Positions 1 through 9,086 of a stretch of 64,000 nucleotides of DNA are shown one piece after another. The number at the start of each line of letters is the position of its first letter. Within the stretch, counting starts at the first letter, position 1. The DNA lies in contig CALHCF010000006.1 in NCBI GenBank assembly GCA_937930635.1, forward strand, positions 118,208 through 182,207. Reading direction: 5' to 3'. The stretch comes from an uncultured Rhizobiaceae group bacterium (GTDB lineage Bacteria; Pseudomonadota; Alphaproteobacteria; Rhizobiales; Rhizobiaceae). Below the pieces are notes generated by a model. The model ran no database searches. It was not told the DNA's origin and saw nothing but the letters and a program-made list of their open reading frames with translations. A program made the translations under genes and the position numbers.

Positions 1-105
1 ATTTACCGTCAGGCGGTAACGGCGGCCGGTATGGGCTGTATGGCTGCTTTGGAGGCGGAAAAATATCTCGCCGAGGCCGAGGCGGCGCTGGAAGCGGCTG
101 AATAA
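1..105 (+). CDS. trxB: Thioredoxin reductase, C-terminal end (partial)
   Basis: The window opens inside a reading frame that runs 34 codons to a TAA at 103-105. The peptide contains YRQAVTAAGMGCMAALEAE, the conserved C-terminal FAD-domain segment of bacterial thioredoxin reductase, where the YRQA...AAG.GC.AA pattern contacts FAD. The enzyme passes electrons from NADPH to thioredoxin in the cytoplasm. The tail is an Ala/Glu-rich helix. The start lies upstream of the window. The neighbouring LsrB/VtlR-type LysR gene supports the call, because trxB and lsrB are adjacent in rhizobia. Confidence 0.88.
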   Translation: MYRQAVTAAGMGCMAALEAEKYLAEAEAALEAAE

Positions 106-118
106 AGACCTGACCCGC

Positions 119-1117
119 TTGAACACCTTTTCTGATCAACCCGGCCTCAAACGCCCTGTCCTGATCGATACTGACCCTGGCGTTGACGATGCTCTGGCGC
201 TTTTGCTCGCCTTTGCAATGCCCGATATCGATGTGAAAGCCATCACCACAGTTTTTGGCAATGGCCCGCTGGACATGATGACCCACAACGCCGCTGGTCT
301 TCTGTCACTATTTGGTCGCACCGATATCCCCATCGCAGCCGGGTGCTCCAAACCACGCGACGCGGAGCTGGGCGGTGACGCACTTTTCGTTCATGGACCG
401 GATGGTATTGGCGGGAATAAGGCTGTTCCAGATACCACGCCGGAGCTCGATCCGCGTGGCGCTTTGCACCTGATTGCGGATACAGCCAGCGCCCATGAAG
501 GGGCTTTGATACTGGTTGCGCTTGGTCCGCTCACCAACATCGCCGCTGCCCTGGATCATGACCCTGATCTGGATCTGCGGGTCCGTGAGCTGATTATCAT
601 GGGCGGGAATGCCTTTGGTCCCGGAAACGCAACACCAACCGCCGAAGCCAATATTCTCAATGATCCCGAAGCCGCCGATATCGTATTTGGCGCACGCTGG
701 ACGGTTCGCATGGTGGGGCTGGATGTGACGGAAAAACTGCGTATGCCATCACAACAACGCCGTGAGCTTGCAGCGCAGACAGGGCCTGTGGGCCGGGTTT
801 TCGACCGTGCCGTGCCCTTCTATGAGGATTTCTACAGAAACGCAGCCGGTTTCGATGGCATTGTCTTGCACGACCCGGCGGCCATGATGGTGCTCACCCA
901 CCCAAACCTGTTTGACTGGCAACCCGCTCCAATCCGCGTTGAAACTCTTGGCATGTCGCGAGGTAAAACCTGGCCCAGCCTACGCAACGAGGGCTGGCAT
1001 CCCCCGGACTGGTCGGGACGACCAAACATACAGATTGCGCGCACAAGCGATAAAGAAAATCTGTTGCAGGAAATGATGACCCTTTGGCGACAAGGGTTGG
1101 TTGGGAACCACACCTAG
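119..1117 (+). CDS. Inosine/uridine-preferring nucleoside hydrolase
   Basis: 332-aa cytoplasmic protein of the IunH family, which hydrolyses the N-glycosidic bond of ribonucleosides to free base and ribose for salvage. The diagnostic N-terminal DTDPGVDDALAL motif is at residues 17-28; its Asp cluster binds Ca2+ and activates water. A C-terminal LHDPAAM motif near residue 242 supplies another Ca2+ ligand and the active-site His. Length is typical (310-340 aa). The predicted start is TTG at 119, 14 bases after the trxB stop, so it is probably cotranscribed with trxB. Base specificity cannot be read from the sequence. Confidence 0.9.
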   Translation: MNTFSDQPGLKRPVLIDTDPGVDDALALLLAFAMPDIDVKAITTVFGNGPLDMMTHNAAGLLSLFGRTDIPIAAGCSKPRDAELGGDALFVHGPDGIGGNKAVPDTTPELDPRGALHLIADTASAHEGALILVALGPLTNIAAALDHDPDLDLRVRELIIMGGNAFGPGNATPTAEANILNDPEAADIVFGARWTVRMVGLDVTEKLRMPSQQRRELAAQTGPVGRVFDRAVPFYEDFYRNAAGFDGIVLHDPAAMMVLTHPNLFDWQPAPIRVETLGMSRGKTWPSLRNEGWHPPDWSGRPNIQIARTSDKENLLQEMMTLWRQGLVGNHT

Positions 1118-1367
1118 CCTGTTTCTCATTTGCAGAATCGCTCCGGCTGGTTCCCGTTCACCGTAATCCGGCTGCGAGGAATACCTGCGCGTGGCAGTCA
1201 AAAACTGTAACGCTCTTGAAAGACGTCACGCGATCTGAGGAAAGAACGGGCTCCAAACCTGCCGATAATTTGCGGTTGAACAGGTATACAAGTGTCAGTC
1301 CTCTTGAACACGCCGGTCAGGCTGTTCACATTGGCGCTTGTTCATCAATTTATCGAGATTTGATTCG

Positions 1368-2264
1368 ATGCCGCTCGACTGGGACAAGCTGCGCATTTTC
1401 TATAAAGTCGCCCATGCGGGCAGCTTTACCCACGCTTCTGAAACACTCAACCTCAGTCAGTCAGCCATCAGTCGGCAGGTCAGCGCTCTGGAGACAGAAG
1501 TGGGCGTGCCGCTCTTTCATCGTCATGCCCGTGGTCTAATCCTGACCGAACAGGGTGAAATCCTGTTCCATGCTGCCGAGGAGATGACCGACAAGCTGGT
1601 GAATGTCACCAGCAAGCTCACCGACTTCAAGGGGACAGCCAAAGGCCCCTTGCGCGTCACAACAACCGTAGGGCTGGGTTCAGCATGGCTGTCCATCCGA
1701 CTGCATGAATTCATCGACAAATATCCTGCCATTCAACTTGAACTCAAAATGAGTAACGACGAACTCGATCTCGGCATGAGAGAAGCTGATTGCGCAATAC
1801 GTCTGCGCCAGCCTTTGCAGCCTGATATTATTCAACGCAAGCTCTTTACCGTGCATTTTCATGTATTTGCAGCTCAAAGCTACATTGATCGTTTTGGCCG
1901 ACCAGAACGTCCTGAAGACCTGAAGAAGCACCGCATTATTGTGTGGGGGGGAGAAGCCCCGAAATATCTTGATGATGTGAACTGGCTGCTTCACGCGGGT
2001 ATGCCGCCTGGAAAAAGCCGCAACCCGGTTTTGAAGATCAACTCGATCCTCGCGATCAAGCGGGCCGTTCAACGCGGTGCAGGGATTGCGCTCTTGCCCG
2101 ACTATTCAGTCGGTGAAGATGTCGATCTGATACCTGTCATGACCGACACTGATGTACCCAGTTTTGACACCTATTTTGCCTATTCATCAGAATTGCGCCA
2201 TTCAGCCCGGCTGGCGGCATTCCGCGACTTTCTATTGGATCAGGCAAAGAGCTGGCACTTCTAG
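1368..2264 (+). CDS. lsrB: LysR-type regulator, LsrB/VtlR-like
   Basis: 298-aa LysR-family transcription factor. The N-terminal winged helix begins at PLDWDKLRIFYKVAHAGSF and has the recognition-helix pattern LSQSAISRQVSALE; a periplasmic-binding-protein-like effector domain follows. I use ATG 1368, because the TTG 30 bases upstream adds ten residues not expected for the family. The setting, trxB on one side and an AbcR-type sRNA just downstream, matches the rhizobial lsrB and Brucella vtlR loci. There this regulator controls redox and envelope functions and activates abcR2 and small-protein genes. The family call is seen in the sequence; the orthology is inferred from context. Confidence 0.85.
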   Translation: MPLDWDKLRIFYKVAHAGSFTHASETLNLSQSAISRQVSALETEVGVPLFHRHARGLILTEQGEILFHAAEEMTDKLVNVTSKLTDFKGTAKGPLRVTTTVGLGSAWLSIRLHEFIDKYPAIQLELKMSNDELDLGMREADCAIRLRQPLQPDIIQRKLFTVHFHVFAAQSYIDRFGRPERPEDLKKHRIIVWGGEAPKYLDDVNWLLHAGMPPGKSRNPVLKINSILAIKRAVQRGAGIALLPDYSVGEDVDLIPVMTDTDVPSFDTYFAYSSELRHSARLAAFRDFLLDQAKSWHF

Positions 2265-2289
2265 TCCGCAAACCGGATAATGTTGAGCC

Positions 2290-2317
2290 ATGCAAAAAAT
2301 GCATAGGTCATATGCAT
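2290..2317. promoter_or_regulatory. Nested ATGCA/TGCAT inverted repeats, candidate LysR operator
   Basis: Two overlapping palindromes lie between the LysR stop and the sRNA. One is ATGCA-N5-TGCAT at 2290-2304. The other is a pair of ATGCAT boxes at 2299-2304 and 2312-2317. They sit about 45-70 bases upstream of the predicted sRNA start, where an activating LysR dimer or tetramer would bind. A weak -35 (TTGCGA, 2327-2332) and -10 (CATATG, 2350-2355) with a 17-base spacer follow. Binding by the adjacent LsrB-like protein is an inference. Confidence 0.45.
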
Positions 2318-2360
2318 TTCGCCCCATTGCGACTCGCAGTGTCATCCACCATATGAGGCA

Positions 2361-2482
2361 AGACGAACGCGGCGGCCAACCTCCTCCTCCCAGGCTTCCC
2401 GTTTATCCCTATGGCAATGCAGGCATCCTCCCAAGCCAGATTGCCAGAATTCTAGCCAGGCCTAGCGGCCTGGCTTTTTTTT
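2361..2482 (+). ncRNA. abcR: AbcR/alpha-r15-type trans-acting small RNA
   Basis: About 120-nt RNA with two unpaired-looking anti-Shine-Dalgarno motifs: CTCCTCCTCCCA at 2381-2392 and TCCTCCCA at 2426-2433. It ends in a strong intrinsic terminator. Two CUCCCA modules plus a terminator is the layout of the AbcR (alpha-r15) family, Hfq-dependent repressors of ABC-transporter and other mRNAs in Rhizobiales. Location directly downstream of an LsrB/VtlR-type gene matches Sinorhizobium, Agrobacterium and Brucella. The 5' end is estimated from the putative -10. Rhizobia often carry tandem copies; only one is visible here. No homology search was possible. Confidence 0.78.
2454..2482 (+). terminator. 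Rho-independent terminator of the AbcR-like sRNA
   Basis: Perfect 9-bp stem AGCCAGGCC / GGCCTGGCT with a 4-base TAGC loop, followed directly by eight T residues. It is one of the strongest intrinsic terminators in the window and fixes the sRNA 3' end. Confidence 0.92.
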
Positions 2483-2708
2483 GAGATCGGAAGGTATTGA
2501 CGTTTACGTAAATGTGATTTCACAACCTTCATTCGCTCTCTAATTACAGGTAGTGCGTAATCGAATTTGAGGGTGGTGACTTGATTGTCGGTTCAAGAGG
2601 TCCAAATAGAGGAAGATTGCTCCGGACTGTTGTCCGTGGCTAAAACTTCCAGATAGTAGATCCAATCGGATGTCTGGCCTCAGGCTGGCGATGACAATCA
2701 GCGCCAAC

Positions 2709-2842
2709 AAGCGTTTGTGCCCGAACGCTTCATACAATTTGACAGGATTACCGGTGGACGCAGGGGCGTGCTTCCGCCGGTAAGGGCGACGCCGTTTCAG
2801 GCAGCCGTCCAGGGGGTCGAGCCCCCCTCAAGCTCGACCCCC
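2709..2842. other. Cluster of three hairpins in a 590-bp gene-poor stretch
   Basis: The stretch 2483-3070 has no convincing gene. It holds three successive inverted repeats. The first is AAGCGTT/AACGCTT (2709-2715, 2724-2730). The second is CCGGTGG/CCGCCGG (2751-2757, 2774-2780), with an inner ACGC/GCGT stem. The third is an 11-bp perfect GGGGGTCGAGC/GCTCGACCCCC (2812-2822, 2832-2842). None has a T-tract, so they do not look like terminators. They may be a structured RNA, a degenerate palindromic repeat or an mRNA leader; I cannot assign the strand. Confidence 0.4.
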
Positions 2843-3070
2843 ATATCAATGCCCCTGATCACAACAACTTCAATCATTGGGTCAATCAGTTGATTCAAAG
2901 TGCTTATTGCACCCTTGAACGAAGACTTTTGGCTTCCAAAATAAGACACAGCAGCAGTGGTGTGCGTTTTATCAACTCACGTTGCTGAATATTATGTTTC
3001 AGTCAGATGTTAATTCCATCTGGGGGCGTGAAACCAAACACAAAAAGCCACAAAGGCAAGGAATAGAGTT

Positions 3071-3271
3071 ATGAGAGCAATATTTGGAAGGATTACGCCG
3101 TTCCTGAAAAAGTCCGTAAATGGCTGCGGTCAAAGTAAAAAACGCGGAGGCCCCATCCGTTTGCTCACTCCTGCAGAACAGGGTGCCTATGCGCGAGAAT
3201 TGTTTCCCTCACATTCCGACTTTCGACGCGATTTCGAGATGAACGCCCTGATCAAAGAGACAGAGGGATAG
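3071..3271 (+). CDS. Small hypothetical protein (66 aa)
   Basis: 66-residue protein with a good ribosome-binding site (AAGGAA at 3058-3063, 7 bases before the ATG). The N-terminal third is basic (FLKKSVNGCGQSKKRGG), and the rest is charged and helical, with PAEQGAYARELFPSHSDFRRD. No signal peptide or membrane segment is visible, and I do not recognise the family. It lies downstream of the LsrB-like gene and the sRNA. VtlR-type regulators are known to control small basic proteins, but the sequence does not resemble DUF1127, so that link is only a possibility. Confidence 0.5.
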   Translation: MRAIFGRITPFLKKSVNGCGQSKKRGGPIRLLTPAEQGAYARELFPSHSDFRRDFEMNALIKETEG

Positions 3272-3373
3272 GCCAACTCGCCAACCCGAAATAAGGGGAA
3301 ACCCCTCACCCGTGACAAACCGCCAGAGCTGGATACCGAGCTTACGCCGGAGCCAGCCCTGGCGGATCGTTAT

Positions 3374-4648
<1,275 letters not shown>

Positions 4649-4678
4649 TCAGCCAAAGAGCAAGTCGGGAAGACAAAC

Positions 4679-5299
4679 ATGATCACTCTTTTTTCCATGC
4701 CGTCTTCGGGTAACTCCTATAAAGTGCGCCTGCTTTTGGCGCAGCTTGCCATTCCCTTCAAACACACCGCGACAGAGTATGATGGTGGCAAAGAACTGAC
4801 ACGCACTGACGGCTTTCTAAAAATGAACCCTGAGGGGAAAGTTCCACTGGTTCAGTTTGAAGATGGACGCCTCCTTTCCCAGTCCAATGCCATATTGCTC
4901 TATTTTTCAGAGGGCTCTCCCCTGTTGCCAGAAGACAGCTACGAAAGGGCTTTGGTTCACCAATGGATGTTTTTTGAACAAAACAGCCATGAAGGCAGCA
5001 TTGCGGTTCGCCAGGCCGCATACCGCTATCCGCACCGCGCTCATCAGCAGATTCCAGAGATTCTGGACCCCTTGCTGGAAAGCGGGAACAAGGCACTGGA
5101 TGTGATGGAAGCCCAGTTAAACCGAACGCCGTTTTTGATCGGTGACCAATATACGGTGGCTGACATTGCTCTTTATGCCTACACCCACAGCGCAGACCTT
5201 GGGGGCTTCGATATTGTTGGTCGCAAAGGCATCGCCGCCTGGCTGGCAAGGGTTCGCGATCAACCCGGCCATGTCGGTCTCGACTGGTTGCCGGCATGA
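4679..5299 (+). CDS. Glutathione S-transferase family protein
   Basis: 206-aa cytoplasmic GST. The N-terminal thioredoxin-like half begins ITLFSMPSSGNSYKVRLLLAQL, with Ser residues where the activating Ser/Tyr/Cys usually lies. The conserved cis-Pro segment GKVPLVQFEDG and the LLSQSNAILLYF glutathione-binding SNAI loop follow. The C-terminal all-alpha half contains the N-capping motif YTVADIALYAYTH. Homologues conjugate or isomerise electrophiles with glutathione; the substrate is not predictable. It starts 102 bases from, and divergent to, the aminotransferase. Confidence 0.9.
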   Translation: MITLFSMPSSGNSYKVRLLLAQLAIPFKHTATEYDGGKELTRTDGFLKMNPEGKVPLVQFEDGRLLSQSNAILLYFSEGSPLLPEDSYERALVHQWMFFEQNSHEGSIAVRQAAYRYPHRAHQQIPEILDPLLESGNKALDVMEAQLNRTPFLIGDQYTVADIALYAYTHSADLGGFDIVGRKGIAAWLARVRDQPGHVGLDWLPA

Positions 5300-5303
5300 G
5301 ATG

Positions 5304-5318
5304 TTAATCATTTGGTAA
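5304..5318 (+). promoter_or_regulatory. Possible CtrA-like box (TTAA-N7-GTAA)
   Basis: TTAATCATTTGGTAA matches the alphaproteobacterial CtrA consensus TTAA-N7-TTAA at seven of eight fixed bases. It lies about 45 bases upstream of two small coupled reading frames. Chance matches are common, so this is tentative. Confidence 0.22.
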
Positions 5319-5360
5319 CACTAAATCACCGTGTGGCCATGATTTAGGCGAACAGCCACC

Positions 5361-5435
5361 ATGATTGACAGCTACAAAACCGGTATCGAACTTTACCCCC
5401 AGACATGGGATAAGACCAAAGAACTGTTTTCATGA
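5361..5435 (+). CDS. Candidate 24-aa leader/micro-peptide
   Basis: A 24-codon frame (MIDSYKTGIELYPQTWDKTK...) whose TGA overlaps the ATG of the next small gene as ATGA, a typical arrangement for translational coupling. No clear ribosome-binding site precedes it and I recognise no family. It may be chance or a regulatory upstream peptide. The overlap and the TTAA-N7-GTAA box upstream are the only support. Confidence 0.28.
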   Translation: MIDSYKTGIELYPQTWDKTKELFS

Positions 5436-5587
5436 CAGATGAGACGATCAACAAACAGGTTTGTGCTGACAGGGTTGTGGCAGCAAACCGCCTGCGAAAC
5501 ATGCAGCAGACATCGATATTGATGGCTGTTCTTCTGCTGTCGTCTGCCATCGTGGGCTTGGCCGGGTTGGGCACATTTCTTGTCTGA
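5432..5587 (+). CDS. Small single-pass membrane protein (51 aa)
   Basis: 51-residue protein with a charged N-terminal half (MTDETINKQVCADRVVAANR) and one C-terminal transmembrane helix, SILMAVLLLSSAIVGLAGLG, that ends at the last residue. It looks like a tail-anchored inner-membrane micro-protein. The start overlaps the stop of the 24-codon frame (ATGA); no strong independent ribosome-binding site is visible. It lies between the GST gene and the DUF1499-like gene. The family is unknown to me, and the hydrophobicity pattern is the main argument that it is real. Confidence 0.42.
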   Translation: MTDETINKQVCADRVVAANRLRNMQQTSILMAVLLLSSAIVGLAGLGTFLV

Positions 5588-5698
5588 CCTCCTCCCCGCC
5601 AGATGAATTTCTGATTCAGGACAGAAACATCAAACCTTACCTCAGATGTCCTCATTCCACGGCTTGACGCCTGCTCAAACCCAGCCTACCCACACCCG

Positions 5699-6223
5699 AT
5701 GAAACTGTTGTTTGGAGCTCTGCGGTTGTTTCTTGCCCTGGCCATTCTCGTCAGTGTTGTGTTTTTGAGTGGTTTTCTTTTCGGCTGGCAAAATATCTGG
5801 CCCCGCATTTTTGGCGACCCTGACCTTGGCCCCGTTGCATTTGAAAGCCTCGCCAAGGGACCTCGACCCAACCAGGCTCTTATCTGCCCGCAGGGCCTCT
5901 GCAACGATGCTGATCTTGATCGCCAAAGCCCGGTATACAAGATCGATGCATCACGCCTGCACGCCGAATTGCTATCCAGTCTGAAAAACGAGGAACGCCT
6001 TGTACGGGTGGATGGCCAAGACGATCCACTCAATCTGCGGTTTGTTCAGACATCGAAGATCATGCGCTTCCCCGACACAATCAGGGTTCGCCTGATACCC
6101 CTGGACAATAACCGTTCAACGCTCGCACTCTATACGCAGGCTCAGATCGGGTACAAAGATTTCGGCGCCAATCTTGAGCGGGCAAACCGTTGGCTGAAAA
6201 GGCTCGAACCTTTCGAAGAATAA
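5699..6223 (+). CDS. DUF1499-like membrane-anchored protein
   Basis: 174-aa protein with an N-terminal hydrophobic anchor (LFLALAILVSVVFLSGFLF, residues 10-28) followed by a periplasmic domain. NQALICPQGLCNDAD occupies the place of the cysteine-containing start of DUF1499 domains. The C-terminal half has the beta-rich TIRVRLIP...STLALYTQAQIGYKDFGANLERANRWL pattern; the RxGYxDxGxNxxR signature is degenerate here. DUF1499 proteins have no established biochemical role. The stop is 11 bases from the end of the convergent histidine-kinase gene. Confidence 0.72.
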   Translation: MKLLFGALRLFLALAILVSVVFLSGFLFGWQNIWPRIFGDPDLGPVAFESLAKGPRPNQALICPQGLCNDADLDRQSPVYKIDASRLHAELLSSLKNEERLVRVDGQDDPLNLRFVQTSKIMRFPDTIRVRLIPLDNNRSTLALYTQAQIGYKDFGANLERANRWLKRLEPFEE

Positions 6224-6234
6224 GCGCCCAGCCC

Positions 6235-7638
6235 TTATGCCGGCAGCGTTACTTTCACCAGCAAACCGCCCAGATCGCTGTCACCAAGCTCAATTTCACC
6301 ACCATGGGTGTTAACAATATCGCGGGCAATCGCCAGGCCAAGACCGGTGCCTGATTCATCCTGATTACGCGCCTGATCCAGCCGCACAAATGGTTTGAAC
6401 ACCTCTTCGCGGTCTGTTGGGGCGATGCCCGGTCCATTGTCATGCACTTCCAGACTAAGCCGCTTTTTGCTTCTGACGCAGCGGACCTCGACATGCTGGG
6501 AATGCCGCAGGCCGTTTGATACGAGGTTTGAAACAAGCCGCGAAAAAGCCGTGGGCTTGAGGTGAGCATAGGGGTCGCCGGAAAAAACGACCGAGAACTT
6601 TTTTCCCCGCGCTTCCGCCTCTGCTGAGAAACGGGCCAGCACATCTTCAACATTGATGTCACTGGCCTCTTCTCCGGTATCACCACGGGCAAAATCCAGA
6701 TAGCCCTCCAACATGCTTTGCATGTCCGTCACGTCATCGGTCAGGGCTTCCGTCTCATTTGATTGAGGCACGAGCGCCAGTTGCAGACGAAACCGGGTCA
6801 AAACCGTCCGCAGATCGTGGCTCACCCCTGCAAGCATGGCTGTGCGCTGTTCCAGAGCCCGTTCAATGCGATCCCGCATTTCGATGAAGGAATGGGTGGC
6901 CCGCCGCACTTCGGTTGCACCGCGCGGACGAAAATCCTCCGGGATACTCTGCCCTTTACCAAAACGTTCGGCAGCCTCAGCAAGACGTTGAATGGGACGG
7001 ATCTGATTGCGCAGGAACAAAATGGCGATGGCAATCAAGACAAATGCCGCCCCCACCATCCATAACAGGAATATTGCGGTGTTTGAGGCATAGGCTTGGC
7101 TTCGCAGGACAAACACCCGCAAAACCTGCCTTTCAAGCTTTATACGGATTTCCAGAAGATCGGAATCGCCCAGCGTATCGACCCAGAAAGGCTTACCAAT
7201 CTGACGGGTCAGCTGATCGCTCAAAGCCGTATCGAGAATGGAGAAGAAAGGCTTTGACTTGGGCGGAGGCAAGTCTTCCAAAGGCAGAAAATTCACCCGC
7301 AGTTTGAACCGTTCCCGCGCAATGCGGACAATACTCTCTAATTCAGGCTCCTGTGGAAACGTATCGATAATATCCACCAAACCGGCAATATCGCGCACAA
7401 CCGCTTCCGAAAGCCTGTCCGTGACCGATTGCCAGTGACGTTCCATGAACACGAACGCCACCACGGTCTGCAGCAGGATCATCGGTGCAACGATGATGAT
7501 AAGCGAACGACCAAAGAGGCCGGTCGGCATAAGCCCGGCAACCACGCGCGCAAAGCGCCACCAGACGCGGCGCAAGCCCCGTTGACGCGCTGCATTACGC
7601 AGCGCGGGTTTCGATAATGGTTGAGTCGTCTCGGCCAC
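6235..7638 (-). CDS. Sensor histidine kinase, EnvZ-type
   Basis: 467-aa inner-membrane kinase. TM1 is around residues 45-67 (SLIIIVAPMILLQTVVAFVF), a periplasmic domain of about 120 residues follows, and TM2 is TAIFLLWMVGAAFVLIAIAI. Then come a HAMP linker (RNQIRPIQRLAEAAERFG) and an H-box, AGVSHDLRTVLTRF, carrying the phospho-His. The usual Pro of HDLRTPLTR is Val here. N-box, G1 (DNGPGIAP) and G2 (GTGLGLAIA) ATP-binding motifs follow. The regulator gene ends 20 bases upstream, so they form one operon: MarR, response regulator, kinase. It is the likely partner of the adjacent OmpR-type regulator. Confidence 0.92.
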   Translation of the reverse strand: MAETTQPLSKPALRNAARQRGLRRVWWRFARVVAGLMPTGLFGRSLIIIVAPMILLQTVVAFVFMERHWQSVTDRLSEAVVRDIAGLVDIIDTFPQEPELESIVRIARERFKLRVNFLPLEDLPPPKSKPFFSILDTALSDQLTRQIGKPFWVDTLGDSDLLEIRIKLERQVLRVFVLRSQAYASNTAIFLLWMVGAAFVLIAIAILFLRNQIRPIQRLAEAAERFGKGQSIPEDFRPRGATEVRRATHSFIEMRDRIERALEQRTAMLAGVSHDLRTVLTRFRLQLALVPQSNETEALTDDVTDMQSMLEGYLDFARGDTGEEASDINVEDVLARFSAEAEARGKKFSVVFSGDPYAHLKPTAFSRLVSNLVSNGLRHSQHVEVRCVRSKKRLSLEVHDNGPGIAPTDREEVFKPFVRLDQARNQDESGTGLGLAIARDIVNTHGGEIELGDSDLGGLLVKVTLPA

Positions 7639-7658
7639 AGCCTGCCCGGTTCGAGTTG

Positions 7659-8396
7659 CTACTCAATGTGCAGCTTATATCCTATTCCGCGCACGGTCTG
7701 TAGCCAAGTCGGCGCTGCCGGGTCCCGTTCAATCTTCCGACGCAGACGGTTAATTTGCACATCAACTGTGCGCTCATTGGCGGTCGCATCCTGTCCCACA
7801 AGGTCAAGGCGTGGCACCACGCTGCCTGCATTCTTGGCAAACATGACCATGATGTCACGCTCACGGTCTGTCAGCTTTATGGGCTGCCCTTCCTGTTTCA
7901 GTTCGCGGCTGACCAGCGAAAAAGTATAGGGCCCAAACAGCACCTGCTCGACTGCCGGCGGAGTTTCGACCTGTACGCGTTTCAAAATACTGTTGATACG
8001 CAGAACCAGCTCACGTGGATCAAATGGCTTGGGCAGGTAATCGTCGGCACCAGCCTCAAACCCCTTGATACGGGCTTCCGTTTCACCCAAAGCCGTCAGC
8101 ATCAAAACCGGAACGTCCATTTCCTCACGGATTGAACGGGTAAACTGAGTGCCGTTTTCCCCAGGCATCATCACATCGACCACCAGCAAATCGAAGCTAA
8201 GCCCCTTCAATTTGCGACGGGCGTGCAGAGCATCAGCTGCGGTTGATACCCGAAAACCCTGATCCGTAAGATAGCGCGACAGCAGATCACGAATGCGGCT
8301 GTCATCGTCGATCACCATGATGTGGTGGGCATTATCTTCCAGAACATCGGTTTCCGGCAAAATTTCTTTTTGCATTTCAGCTTGTGCAACCTGCAT
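7659..8396 (-). CDS. petR: OmpR-family response regulator (PetR-like)
   Basis: 245-aa two-component regulator. The receiver domain begins HHIMVIDDDSRIRDLL with the acidic pair, has the phospho-acceptor Asp74 in LLVVDVMMPGENG, and Lys in the YLPKPFDPREL switch. A C-terminal winged helix of the OmpR type follows (LTDRERDIMVMFAKNAG ... VDVQINRLRRKIERDP). The order MarR-type gene, this regulator, then a kinase resembles the Rhodobacter capsulatus petP-petR locus, required for cytochrome bc1 expression. The petABC operon is also in this window, but a regulatory link is only inferred. Confidence 0.88.
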   Translation of the reverse strand: MQVAQAEMQKEILPETDVLEDNAHHIMVIDDDSRIRDLLSRYLTDQGFRVSTAADALHARRKLKGLSFDLLVVDVMMPGENGTQFTRSIREEMDVPVLMLTALGETEARIKGFEAGADDYLPKPFDPRELVLRINSILKRVQVETPPAVEQVLFGPYTFSLVSRELKQEGQPIKLTDRERDIMVMFAKNAGSVVPRLDLVGQDATANERTVDVQINRLRRKIERDPAAPTWLQTVRGIGYKLHIE

Positions 8397-8443
8397 AAAA
8401 CATCACCTCTTTTGCGAACAAAGACCGGACCACCTGGATACAA

Positions 8444-8959
8444 TCAGCGTTCGCTCAACATTAATCCTTCAACAAGATCGCGTTCTTCCGGCTCGATCAT
8501 GCCGAACAGGAACGCTTTGATGCTCTCGCGGTCCCGGTTTTCGAGTGTTTCAATAGCACTCTTGATTCTGCGCGACTGCATCTGAGTCAATTCAATGGAA
8601 AGATTGCGGCCTTTTTGGGTTGGATACAAAAGCCGCTGGCGGCGGTCCTCTGGGCCAGCAACTTGAACAAGATGACCGCTCTCGATCAACTGGCGCAAAA
8701 CAGGCCCCAGACTCTGTTTGGTGATGCGCAGAATGTCCAGCAATTCCGCCACTGCCAGACCCGGCCTGCGGTTCACGAAATGAAGAACCCGGTGGTGGGC
8801 GCGACCAAATCCATAGTCCGCAAGCGCCTGATCAGCGTCGGCAATAAAGTCGCGATAGGCAAAGAAAAACAGCTCAACCAGGGGGAAATCGAGACCTTCC
8901 TCCGGCTCAGGTGCCTCTTTCACCGGCGTTTGATCCATGTCACCTATGGGGCCGGACAT
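8444..8959 (-). CDS. petP: MarR-family transcriptional regulator (PetP-like)
   Basis: 171-aa winged-helix protein. An acidic N-terminus precedes a helical dimerisation region (LVELFFFAYRDFIADADQAL). The MarR DNA-binding core follows: GLAVAELLDILRITKQSLGPVLRQLIESGHL and the wing motif PEDRRQRLLYPTQKG. It is first in an operon with the OmpR-type regulator 47 bases downstream, as in the petPR locus of Rhodobacter. The 127-bp region shared with divergent ilvE contains AT-rich sequence suitable for promoters of both. The gene symbol follows from context and family, not alignment. Confidence 0.85.
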   Translation of the reverse strand: MSGPIGDMDQTPVKEAPEPEEGLDFPLVELFFFAYRDFIADADQALADYGFGRAHHRVLHFVNRRPGLAVAELLDILRITKQSLGPVLRQLIESGHLVQVAGPEDRRQRLLYPTQKGRNLSIELTQMQSRRIKSAIETLENRDRESIKAFLFGMIEPEERDLVEGLMLSER

Positions 8960-9086
8960 AATTCTTATATCAATCCAGTACGCAATTTAGGTCAGGAGCC
9001 TTGACATAAATTTGTCTCGGTCCATACTCATTGAAAGTTTTGATAGGGCCGGGTTCGCCCGGTGACAACAGCAAAAGAGGTGCCTC

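Noticed and set aside
2290..2484. 64-codon plus-strand open frame after the LysR gene
   Set aside because: It runs through the AbcR-like sRNA and its terminator and has no ribosome-binding site; the RNA interpretation explains the sequence better.
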